A DNA stretch of 64,000 nt, taken from an uncultured bacterium. GTDB taxonomy: Bacteria > Bacillota > Clostridia > Oscillospirales > Ruminococcaceae. A program made the translations under genes and the position numbers. The stretch is from positions 137,546 to 201,545 of the forward strand of contig CAKXHL010000002.1 in NCBI GenBank assembly GCA_934875375.1. Direction: 5' to 3'. The notes under the pieces were generated by a model. The model worked only from the letters and a program-made list of their open reading frames with translations, did not search any database and was not told where the DNA came from. This document shows positions 26,547 through 34,503 of this stretch, in pieces; positions within the stretch are counted from its first letter, which is position 1; each line of letters starts with the position of its first letter.

Positions 26547-27237
26547 AATTCTGATTGTAGAGGATGAAGAAGCCATTGCCCATGTGATGGAATCCATTCT
26601 TTCTGCCAATCATTATATACCGCTTTCCGTCAAAAACGGCGGGCAGGCGCTGGCGCTGGCCAGCGCGGAGCGCCCTGATCTGGTTCTGCTGGATCTGGGG
26701 CTGCCGGACATGGACGGTGTAGAAGTGCTGCGCCGGCTGCGTCAGTGGGATCAAATCCCGATTCTGGTCGTTTCCGCCCGGGACCAGGAGAAACAGAAAG
26801 TAGAGGCGTTGGATTTGGGCGCCAACGATTACATCACCAAGCCTTTTGGCTCTTCTGAACTGCTGGCCCGAATCCGGGCTGCCCTGCGCCAGCGCGCTGC
26901 CGCTCTTTCTGCCGGTGCAGTCCGCCCCGAACAGTATACCGCTGGTGGGCTGACAGTGGACTTTGACAAACGGCTGGTTCGTGTGGAGGGAAAAGATATC
27001 CACCTAACCCAGATTGAATATAAAATTGTTGAATTTTTGGCTCGGCATCCCGGTCGGGTAATGACCTACGACGCCATTATGATTCATGTGTGGGGTCCTT
27101 ACCTGACTGATGATAACAAAATTTTGCGGGTCAACATGGCGAATATCCGCCGTAAACTGGAAAAGAACCCGGCGGAACCGCAATATATTCAGACTGAAAT
27201 GGGCATTGGATACCGCATCGCGGAGGAGGACAGCTGA
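26533..27237 (+). CDS. OmpR/KdpE-type response regulator
   Basis: 234 residues. A receiver domain (1-120) with the acidic pair E10-D11, phosphorylation site Asp54 in LVLLDLGLPDMDG and Lys in NDYITKPFG; a winged-helix DNA-binding domain (135-232) with RKLEKNPAEPQYIQTEMGIG. Closest in style to KdpE. ATG at 26533 is 9 bp from GGAGG; the ATG at 26524 is too close to it. Encoded with the kinase as a two-component pair. No kdpFABC is present in the window, so the targets may be the CNNM/NptA genes downstream or genes elsewhere. Confidence 0.9.
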   Translation: MPEHKILIVEDEEAIAHVMESILSANHYIPLSVKNGGQALALASAERPDLVLLDLGLPDMDGVEVLRRLRQWDQIPILVVSARDQEKQKVEALDLGANDYITKPFGSSELLARIRAALRQRAAALSAGAVRPEQYTAGGLTVDFDKRLVRVEGKDIHLTQIEYKIVEFLARHPGRVMTYDAIMIHVWGPYLTDDNKILRVNMANIRRKLEKNPAEPQYIQTEMGIGYRIAEEDS

Positions 27238-27372
27238 TTCGGTTCCCGCTCATTTTCATCATATCCGCAGGTCTCTGTTTTCGGCCCGCTTTCTTGCGTA
27301 TCCCCTTCGTTGAAAGCAGCCAACGGCCAGGGCGGACATTTCTATTTTTTTATTTTGTTAGGAGGAATTTTT

Positions 27373-28716
27373 TTGGACACAATCGGTCCCCAAATACTTT
27401 TGCAGGTGGTTTTGATCGCACTGAACGCCTTTTTTGCCGCCACCGAGATCGCAGTCATCTCCCTGAATCCGGGGAAACTGCGGAAAATGATGGAGGAAGG
27501 CGATAAAAAAGCCGGCCGCATGCTCAAGATGGTGGAAGAACCGTCCGGATTTTTATCTACTATCCAAATCGGTATCACTCTGGCCGGATTTTTGGGAAGT
27601 GCCTTTGCGGCGGAGAATTTCTCCGATCCGCTGGTCCAGTGGATTACACAGGACCTGGGCTTTACCGCTATTTCGACGAGCACACTAAATACGCTTTCAG
27701 TGGTGCTGATTACCATTATCCTTTCCTACTTTACTCTGATTTTCGGTGAGTTGGTACCCAAACGCATCGCCATGCAAAAACCGATGGCTGTGGCTAAAAT
27801 CGCCAGCGGCGTTATCCGTGCGATTGCAACGGTCATGCGTCCGGTTATCTGGTTTTTGTCCGCCTCGACCAACGCCGTTCTGCGGCTTTTACGCATGAAG
27901 GTGGAAGCGGAGGAAGAAGCGGTTACCGAAGAGGAAATCCGCTTAATGGTGGATTTGGGCGAAGAAAAAGGCACGATCGATGCAAGTGAAAAGGAACTGA
28001 TTGAAAATATTTTTGAATTTGACAATACCAAAGTCGATGAAGTGATGACCCGCTGTGTGGATATCATCGCCATCCAAAAGGACGCCCGTCCAAAGGACAT
28101 CCTGGCATTGATCCGTTCGAGCGGACTGTCCCGTTTTCCCGTGTACGGACGGGATATTAACGATATCCTCGGCATTCTCAACACGCGGGAATACCTGCTC
28201 AATCAGGGCGAAGCGCAGCCTTTGCCTTTGACCGAAATGCTGCGCCCGGCTTACTTCGTACCGGATTCTATTCATACCGACGACCTGTTTCAGGATATGC
28301 AGAAAAACAAACTGCATATCGCTATCGTTATCGACGAATACGGCGAGACAGCCGGTTTGGTCACAATGGAGGACCTGCTGGAGGAAATCGTCGGCAATAT
28401 TTATGACGAATACGATCCGCAGGAGGAACTGGAAATCGAGCAGATCGCGGAAAACCGCTGGCGGGTTTCCGGTGACGCACCCATTGAACTGCTGGAGGAG
28501 CAGATAGACATTTCTTTTCCCGAAGATGTGGAATTTAATACGCTGGGCGGCTTGATTATCAGCCAGCTGCGCGCTATTCCAGCAGACGGCAGTATTTTGG
28601 ATTTGGAGGCTTACGGGCTGAAAATCCATGTAGACCAGGTGCGCCGACGCCGCATCCGGCGGGCTTTTGTTGAAAAGCTGCCGCCCGAAGAAACGGAGCC
28701 AGGACAGGAAGAATAA
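27373..28716 (+). CDS. CNNM/HlyC-CorC family membrane protein (paralogue 1)
   Basis: 447 residues. Residues 1-190 are the DUF21 transmembrane domain (IALNAFFAATEIAVISLN), then an acidic helical bundle, two CBS domains (about 205-325; FEFDNTKVDEVMTRCVDI), and a C-terminal CorC_HlyC domain. Members transport or regulate Mg2+/divalent cations. The start is TTG at 27373, 7 bp from a perfect GGAGG; the longer frame has no ribosome site. Lies 135 bp after the response regulator and 18 bp before the Na/Pi transporter. Confidence 0.9.
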   Translation: MDTIGPQILLQVVLIALNAFFAATEIAVISLNPGKLRKMMEEGDKKAGRMLKMVEEPSGFLSTIQIGITLAGFLGSAFAAENFSDPLVQWITQDLGFTAISTSTLNTLSVVLITIILSYFTLIFGELVPKRIAMQKPMAVAKIASGVIRAIATVMRPVIWFLSASTNAVLRLLRMKVEAEEEAVTEEEIRLMVDLGEEKGTIDASEKELIENIFEFDNTKVDEVMTRCVDIIAIQKDARPKDILALIRSSGLSRFPVYGRDINDILGILNTREYLLNQGEAQPLPLTEMLRPAYFVPDSIHTDDLFQDMQKNKLHIAIVIDEYGETAGLVTMEDLLEEIVGNIYDEYDPQEELEIEQIAENRWRVSGDAPIELLEEQIDISFPEDVEFNTLGGLIISQLRAIPADGSILDLEAYGLKIHVDQVRRRRIRRAFVEKLPPEETEPGQEE

Positions 28717-28734
28717 ACACAGGGGGAACCGACA

Positions 28735-30378
28735 TTGAAAATCACCGATATTTTTGGCTTGCTGGGCGGGCTTGCGCTATTTTTATACGGTATGCAGATG
28801 ATGAGCGCCGGTCTGGAGACTGCCGCGGGAAACCGGATGAAACAAATTCTGGAAAAGCTTACCGCCAGCCGCTTTCTGGGAGTACTGGTGGGCGCCGCCA
28901 TCACCGCGGTCATTCAGTCATCCTCTGCCACCACCGTTATGGTCGTGGGGTTTGTCAATTCCCGTATGATGACACTGACTCAAGCAGTCTGGATTATCAT
29001 GGGCGCCAATATCGGCACCACCGTCACCGGCCTTTTGATCGCGTTGGATGTGGGAGTGCTGGCGCCGTTGATTGCCTTTGCCGGCGTGGTGCTGATTGTA
29101 TTTTTTAAAAATCCCAAACTCCACCCCATCGGTCAAATCATGGCGGGCCTTGGCGTACTGTTCATCGGTATGGATATGATGAGCGCCGCTATGGTTCCCC
29201 TGCGGGATTCCCAGGCATTTATCAGCCTGATGACCCGCTTTTCCAACCCTCTGCTGGGGATCTTGGCCGGCGCTGTTTTTACAGCCATCATCCAGTCATC
29301 CTCCGCTTCGGTGGGAATTCTGCAAACACTGGCCGCCAGCGGGCTGATCGGCCTTCCCAGCGCTGTCTATGTCCTGTTTGGCCAAAATATCGGCACCTGT
29401 ATCACGGCAGTACTGGCCTCTATCGGAACCAGCCGCAACGCGAAACGGACCACGGTTATCCATCTCATGTTCAATCTTTTTGGCACTGCCTTGTTTACCC
29501 TTTTATGTCAAACCACCCCGTTAACCGGCTTTTTGCAGTCCTTAGCGCCCGCGAGCCCTTCCGCACAAATTGCTCTGACCCATACGATGTTTAACATTGT
29601 CACCACCATGGTACTGCTGCCCTTTGGCAATTGGATGGTCAAGGCGGCGATTCGGATTCTGCCGGACAGCAAAAAGGAAAAAGAGCTTTTGCCGCATCTG
29701 AAATACATCACCCAATCAGACCCTTCTTCGGATCGGCATATTGGTTCCTCTGCCATCCATCTGACACAGTTGGAGATGGAACTGTGGCGGATGCTGTCCA
29801 TGGCTCAGGAAAATGTTCGGGCCGCTTTTCACGCAGTACTGCAGCGGGATGACTCTTCGGCGGGAAAGGTGACAGAACGGGAAGATTATCTGGACTATCT
29901 GAACAAAGAAATCTCTCAGTTTATTTCCCGAATCATTGTTCTGGAAACCAATGAAGGGGCCTCTGCCGCTATCAGCGCCTATTTTAAAATCAGCGGCGAT
30001 ATTGAGCGGATTGGCGACCATGCCCTGAACATCTTCGGCTACACCAGCTGGATGAAGGAAAAAGATATTCGTTTTTCTGACGAAGCGCAGGAAGAAATTG
30101 AAAAAATGTGCAGTCTATGTATGGATGTTTTGGATTCTTTACAGGACCATACTGCCAAAAAGCTGTCCCGAATTGCACAACTGGAACAAAAAAATGATGA
30201 TATGACAGCGCGGTTCCGCCAAAACCAAATGGACCGGATCCGCAAAGGTTCCTGTTCGGAAGAGGGATGCGTTCTCTATTCCGAAATGCTCACTGATTTT
30301 GAACGGATCGGCGACCATGCCCTGAACATCTCCCAATCGCTTTATACCGCAGCTCAGGGTTTCGGCGAGATTGTCTAG
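28735..30378 (+). CDS. Na+/phosphate cotransporter with C-terminal PhoU-like domain
   Basis: 547 residues. Two inverted QSSSA repeats, AVIQSSSATTVMVVGF near residue 61 and IIQSSSASVGIL near residue 187, define the NptA/SLC34 fold with about eight membrane segments. From about 345 to the end, two repeats of E-R-I-G-D-H-A-L-N-I form a PhoU-like helical domain thought to control uptake. Start TTG at 28735 with AGGGGG 8 bp upstream. Probably co-transcribed with the CNNM gene. Confidence 0.93.
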   Translation: MKITDIFGLLGGLALFLYGMQMMSAGLETAAGNRMKQILEKLTASRFLGVLVGAAITAVIQSSSATTVMVVGFVNSRMMTLTQAVWIIMGANIGTTVTGLLIALDVGVLAPLIAFAGVVLIVFFKNPKLHPIGQIMAGLGVLFIGMDMMSAAMVPLRDSQAFISLMTRFSNPLLGILAGAVFTAIIQSSSASVGILQTLAASGLIGLPSAVYVLFGQNIGTCITAVLASIGTSRNAKRTTVIHLMFNLFGTALFTLLCQTTPLTGFLQSLAPASPSAQIALTHTMFNIVTTMVLLPFGNWMVKAAIRILPDSKKEKELLPHLKYITQSDPSSDRHIGSSAIHLTQLEMELWRMLSMAQENVRAAFHAVLQRDDSSAGKVTEREDYLDYLNKEISQFISRIIVLETNEGASAAISAYFKISGDIERIGDHALNIFGYTSWMKEKDIRFSDEAQEEIEKMCSLCMDVLDSLQDHTAKKLSRIAQLEQKNDDMTARFRQNQMDRIRKGSCSEEGCVLYSEMLTDFERIGDHALNISQSLYTAAQGFGEIV

Positions 30379-30413
30379 CCCCTCTCAGCGGTACCCTCTC
30401 GCTTTCTTTTCTG

Positions 30414-30455
30414 GCGCAGCCCCTTTTCGCACAACAAGTCGGGGCTGCGCTTTTT
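30414..30455 (+). terminator. terminator of the kinase-to-NptA run
   Basis: GCGCAGCCCC (30414-30423) pairs with GGGGCTGCGC (30441-30450), followed by five T. Confidence 0.8.
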
Positions 30456-30582
30456 GCGTTCTGGGCCATCCCCCCTCTCAGCAGCAAAATAAAAAAGCCC
30501 AGGGCCGCCGCCAAAAATTGGCCGGCAGTCCCGAGCAATCAAATCCTAATTTACCGACATCCCGGCAATAAACCGTCGTCTG

Positions 30583-32145
30583 TTAAGGTTCCAGCCAGTT
30601 CTCTCCCCAGAACAAATCCGGATCCAGAGAAACACCGGAAAGAACCGCCTGTGTTCCAAACCACGCGCCATCTTCTTCCTGTGCCCAAACCGATCCCAAT
30701 ATCTCGCCGGCAGCAATGGTATCGCCCTGCTCCACCGTTACCTCAGAAAGGCCATAATACCATGTAAAAAGGCCCAGTCCATGCTGCACAACCACCGTCA
30801 GGCCGCCTTGATCCAGACGGCCGGCAAAAACCACTGTCCCTGTGTTGGAGGCCGCGATCTGTGTATCCTCTGCAATGCGCCACCATACCGAGCCGTTCAT
30901 CTGCGCCGGCTGCTCCTGGAAGTTTTGCTGGTACGCAAGCAACGGCTCGCCTTCCAGCGGAGCCTGGAAAGAACCGCGCCAGGCCTTTCGTGTGCCTGCG
31001 GTCGACTGAAAGTTCTGCCAGACTTCTGCAAAGGACAGTACCGTCTCCTCTTCTTCCGCCGTCAGCGGAAAAAGCAATTCCTCTGTTTGCGGAATAGCAG
31101 CGGACACCTCAATTTGATGCTCACCGCTGACTCCCGTTCCGGACACGAAAAGAGGATACTTTCCTGAACGCTGCGCCGCTACCAGGCAAGCACACACACC
31201 CTCCTGCTGTTTGACAAACGCGCTTGCCTGGCCCAGACCGGTGGTTACTTTCAAGCTGCCGGGATCTTCGGGATTGGTAACGGTTACCGTAAACAGGCCT
31301 CCCTGCGCCACTTTCTGCGCCGAGACCAGAACCTCCGCTTCTTTTTTCACCAGCAAATCCAGCGAATATACACACCGGCCTGAATACCTCCGGGCGGAAG
31401 TTTCCACCCACTGGGCGGTCACCCGCATTTCATAGCGTCCGCTGAGCGGTGGACTGAACTGGTCCAGTTCGCCGGCGTCTCCTTCGAAAACCGTTTCATC
31501 GGAATCGGACAGCAGGATTTCCACCCGGACCGATTTCGGCTCAGTTGAAAAAGAAAGCGCCATTCCCCGGTAATCTTCCGGCGACAGTGTCCTCTGCTCA
31601 TCCTGGATTAAAACGCCGTCCATGAAAATACTGTTATCGATTTTTTTATACTGCCACCCGTTTTCAATACAATGAAGCGTCAGGCTCTGCGAGCCTTCGG
31701 TTACGGTCATGGTAGGGGCATCTTCGATATACTCAAACAAATCGTCCAGCGTATCACTGGTTAAAAGCTGCAGTACGGAACGGGTATCCAGCAGATAACA
31801 GCTGCCGTTTGGATATTTCATGACAAACTCATTGGTTCCGTCTGTCAAACGGTACAACGAAGGCTGCAATTTTTCCACGCCGTTTTGGTAAGCGGCAAAT
31901 GCCAGTACAAAATCATCATACCGACTGCCGTCCTCCAATTTTTTTTGATGGGAGAGAATATCGCTCAGCAGTTCCTTTTCCCTGTCGGATAAGCGATGCA
32001 GAATGTTTTGATCCTGACGGCTGACCCAGACATCCATATTCTCCTGGATTTCCGGAATTTTTTCTTGGCCGAACAGAAGTCCGGATAAAATCGCCAGCAG
32101 CGACAGCAAAACTGCCACCGCAATCAGTTTCCCGCTTTGGCTCAT
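30583..32145 (-). CDS. membrane-anchored protein with degenerate LytM/M23-like domain
   Basis: 520 residues. One N-terminal membrane anchor (LIAVAVLLSLLAILSGLLFG) and a large extracellular part. The C-terminal 110 residues follow the M23 fold (GLTVVVQHGLGLFTWYYGLS, then VEQGDTIAAGEILG), but the metal ligands are gone: the first His/Asp pair is N-T-G-T-V-V and the HxH is Y-Y-G-L. It is therefore likely a non-catalytic LytM factor, perhaps activating an amidase as EnvC does. ATG at 32145 has a G-rich ribosome site; GTG at 32151 is an alternative. Divergent from the PrsA-like lipoprotein. Confidence 0.75.
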   Translation of the reverse strand: MSQSGKLIAVAVLLSLLAILSGLLFGQEKIPEIQENMDVWVSRQDQNILHRLSDREKELLSDILSHQKKLEDGSRYDDFVLAFAAYQNGVEKLQPSLYRLTDGTNEFVMKYPNGSCYLLDTRSVLQLLTSDTLDDLFEYIEDAPTMTVTEGSQSLTLHCIENGWQYKKIDNSIFMDGVLIQDEQRTLSPEDYRGMALSFSTEPKSVRVEILLSDSDETVFEGDAGELDQFSPPLSGRYEMRVTAQWVETSARRYSGRCVYSLDLLVKKEAEVLVSAQKVAQGGLFTVTVTNPEDPGSLKVTTGLGQASAFVKQQEGVCACLVAAQRSGKYPLFVSGTGVSGEHQIEVSAAIPQTEELLFPLTAEEEETVLSFAEVWQNFQSTAGTRKAWRGSFQAPLEGEPLLAYQQNFQEQPAQMNGSVWWRIAEDTQIAASNTGTVVFAGRLDQGGLTVVVQHGLGLFTWYYGLSEVTVEQGDTIAAGEILGSVWAQEEDGAWFGTQAVLSGVSLDPDLFWGENWLEP

Positions 32146-32166
32146 GGCCACCCCCCCTTTTTCTTT

Positions 32167-32195
32167 ATCTTATCATTCCGCCAGCCAATTCTCAA
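32167..32195 (-). promoter_or_regulatory. sigma-A promoter of the LytM-like gene
   Basis: TTGAGA (32190-32195), 17-bp spacer, TAAGAT (32167-32172) on the minus strand. Confidence 0.55.
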
Positions 32196-32251
32196 CTTTT
32201 TTTACACAGTAGAAACCGGGTTTCTGCACCAAAAAATTCATAAGATGTTTC

Positions 32252-32280
32252 TGGACTTTTGCCCCGCTGTTGTGTATAAT
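32252..32280 (+). promoter_or_regulatory. sigma-A promoter of the PrsA/SurA-like lipoprotein gene
   Basis: TGGACT (32252-32257), 17-bp spacer, perfect TATAAT (32275-32280). Confidence 0.65.
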
Positions 32281-32349
32281 AGAAAAAGTTAAAGCCTTGG
32301 CCCTTGGGTTGGACAGGCTGTTCAAAAACATGGTTTAGGAGTAATGTAT

Positions 32350-33411
32350 ATGAAGCAATTAAAAGCGGCCCTCGCGCTTGTGTTGGCTCTTGTAATGGTG
32401 CTCGCGCTTGGCGGCTGTACTCTGAACAAGGGAACGACCTGGATTGCCAAGTCCGGCAACATTACGCTCCCTTCCGGCGTATATATTTTGAATCTTTCCA
32501 GCAACTATTCTTCTGCGGTTTCGGTGCTGCAGCAGATGCATACGGAGAACGCGGAGTCGGTGAATGTCAAAAACCTCTGGAAAAACAATCTGGACGGAAA
32601 ATCTCTGAATGACTGGATTACCGATAAAACCAAGGGCAGCATTCAGAATTATTTTGCTGTTTTGCAGAAGTTTAATGAACTGGGATTTTCTTTTGACGAG
32701 GCCGATGAGGCGCTCATCAATCAGGAAGTGGAAAACTACTGGTCTGAAAGCAAGGATTCTTACGAGGAGACCGGTGTCTCCAAAGACTCCATCCGCTTAC
32801 AGGTGGAATCGCGCTACCGTTCCCGCATGATCTTTGATTCCATTTACGGAAAAGGCGGCGAAAAGGAAGTTAGCGATGCCGATTTGAAAGCCTATTATGC
32901 GGAAAATTACCAGCATATTCAGTATATCTCCATCTCCACAAAAGATCTGGAAGGCGATGATCTGCAAAAACGCAAAGATCTTGCCAATGAGATGATCGAC
33001 CGTGCCCGTGATGGGGAGGACTTTGTTTCTCTGCTGAAAGAAACGGAAAAGGAGCTGCTCCTGGAAAAAGGTACTGCAGAAGCCGATATCCCCAGCCGTG
33101 CAGACGACTATTTCGATTATACCCTTTCTGCTTCCACGGAATCTTATTATCCTGAAGCCATGGTCACCGCAGTAAAAGAGATGAAAGCGGATGAAGTGAA
33201 AGTGGTTACCACTGATGATGCGTTAATCCTGGTGAAAAAGCTGGATCCCATGGCAGATGATGAGAATTTTGAAAAAAATCGGGAATCCATTCTCTCTGCG
33301 GCAAAAAATGAAGAATTTTTGGAGTTGGTCGATCAATGGTCGCAGGAAACGGAAGTGACGTTTAACGATGCCTCTGTAAAACGTTATTCTGCTAAAAAAA
33401 TGCTCGGCTAA
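32350..33411 (+). CDS. PrsA/SurA-like extracytoplasmic foldase lipoprotein
   Basis: 353 residues. Signal peptide with lipobox L-A-L-G-G-C (Cys about 22). The helical N-terminal part (FNELGFSFDEADEALINQEV) resembles SurA_N, followed by a parvulin-like region with LKAYYAENYQHIQYISIS and DEVKVVTTDDALILVKKLDP. This is the layout of trigger-factor/SurA/PrsA foldases that help secreted proteins fold. The parvulin catalytic residues are not obvious, so isomerase activity is uncertain. ATG at 32350 is 8 bp from AGGAG; the ATG at 32344 is too close. Confidence 0.78.
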   Translation: MKQLKAALALVLALVMVLALGGCTLNKGTTWIAKSGNITLPSGVYILNLSSNYSSAVSVLQQMHTENAESVNVKNLWKNNLDGKSLNDWITDKTKGSIQNYFAVLQKFNELGFSFDEADEALINQEVENYWSESKDSYEETGVSKDSIRLQVESRYRSRMIFDSIYGKGGEKEVSDADLKAYYAENYQHIQYISISTKDLEGDDLQKRKDLANEMIDRARDGEDFVSLLKETEKELLLEKGTAEADIPSRADDYFDYTLSASTESYYPEAMVTAVKEMKADEVKVVTTDDALILVKKLDPMADDENFEKNRESILSAAKNEEFLELVDQWSQETEVTFNDASVKRYSAKKMLG

Positions 33412-33420
33412 TCATGAAAT

Positions 33421-33462
33421 GATCCCCCTCTTGTCTGCAAAAGGACAAAGGGGGATTTTTTA
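33421..33462 (+). terminator. terminator of the lipoprotein gene
   Basis: ATCCCCCT...TTGTC pairs with GACAA...AGGGGGAT around a short loop, followed by six T. Confidence 0.85.
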
Positions 33463-33509
33463 TCTATACTGACTTTGTGCAGTGCATTTTGAAAAAGGAA
33501 TGGTGAGCG

Positions 33510-34283
33510 ATGTATCAGGTCAAAAATTTTACTGACAGTAAAAATGTCAAAAAGATAGCACAGCTCGGCGGATTTTCCGTGATCGAATATCAGCGCGATT
33601 TAAGCGTTTTTCCCGATTCGGCCATGACCGCTTATTTTTGCAGCCAGATGAATGTACGGAAACGTCAGCTGGTATGCGAAATGAGCAACTCACAGGTCAC
33701 CATACAAGCCGGATCTATGCAGTGGATGCTCGGCAACGTCAACGCCACAACCGGTATTAAAGGCGTCGGCGATCTTTTTGGCAAGGCTATCCGCGGCAAA
33801 GTTACCGGGGAATCCGCTATCAAACCTGAATATACCGGTTCCGGCATGCTGGTTTTAGAGCCTACCTACAAGCACCTGATTTTAATGGATGCTGCCGACT
33901 GGGGTGGATCAGTCGTGTTAGACGATGGGCTTTTTCTGGCCTGCGACTCCAGTTTGAAGCATAAGGCGGTGATGCGTTCCAATTTTTCTTCCGCAGTTGC
34001 CGGCAGCGAAGGATTATTCAATCTATCCTTAAACGGCAAAGGTGTATTTTGTATCGAAGCCGATGCGCCAAAGGAAGAGCTAGTCGAAATTATTTTAGAC
34101 AATGATGTTGTGAAAATCGACGGCAATTATGCCATTGCCTGGAGCAGCAGCTTGAATTTCACGGTGGAACGGTCCGGGAAATCCCTAATCGGTTCTGCGG
34201 CCTCTGGAGAAGGATTGGTCAACGTCTATCGCGGCACCGGAAAGGTTTTGATGATGCCGACCGCCGGAATGCCTAATCTCTAA
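33510..34283 (+). CDS. AIM24-family protein
   Basis: 257 residues, all-beta, no membrane segment. MQWMLGNVNATTGIKGVG and later GTGKVLMMPTAGMP are typical of the AIM24/TIGR00266-type fold (tryptophan RNA-binding attenuator-like superfamily). Bacterial members are of unknown function; the mitochondrial homologue affects inner-membrane organisation. Start ATG at 33510 follows AAAGGA at about 12 bp. Monocistronic, between two terminators. Confidence 0.8.
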   Translation: MYQVKNFTDSKNVKKIAQLGGFSVIEYQRDLSVFPDSAMTAYFCSQMNVRKRQLVCEMSNSQVTIQAGSMQWMLGNVNATTGIKGVGDLFGKAIRGKVTGESAIKPEYTGSGMLVLEPTYKHLILMDAADWGGSVVLDDGLFLACDSSLKHKAVMRSNFSSAVAGSEGLFNLSLNGKGVFCIEADAPKEELVEIILDNDVVKIDGNYAIAWSSSLNFTVERSGKSLIGSAASGEGLVNVYRGTGKVLMMPTAGMPNL

Positions 34284-34300
34284 AAAATAACCAACATACA

Positions 34301-34340
34301 AACAGAGCTGCCGGATCTTTCCGATCCGGCAGCTCTGTTT
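34301..34340 (+). terminator. terminator of the AIM24 gene
   Basis: CAGAGCTGCCGGATC (34303-34317) pairs perfectly with GATCCGGCAGCTCTG (34323-34337). Confidence 0.8.
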
Positions 34341-34440
34341 GATTCTCTCGTTTTAACCGGAAAAAACCTTCCGGTTTCGCAATCTTCTTCTGCAAACAAA
34401 GAAAGTTTTTTCAGCAAACACCATCCTGCTATTTAAAATA

Positions 34441-34474
34441 AAAATCCCGCAGCTTTTTTGCTGCGGGATTTTTT
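34441..34474. terminator. terminator of the PFOR gene
   Basis: AAAATCCCGCAGC pairs with GCTGCGGGATTTT around a T-rich loop; works for the PFOR gene on minus and backs up AIM24 on plus. Confidence 0.85.
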
Positions 34475-34503
34475 CACTTGGAAAGAGTTTTCATCCAAGC
34501 AAA

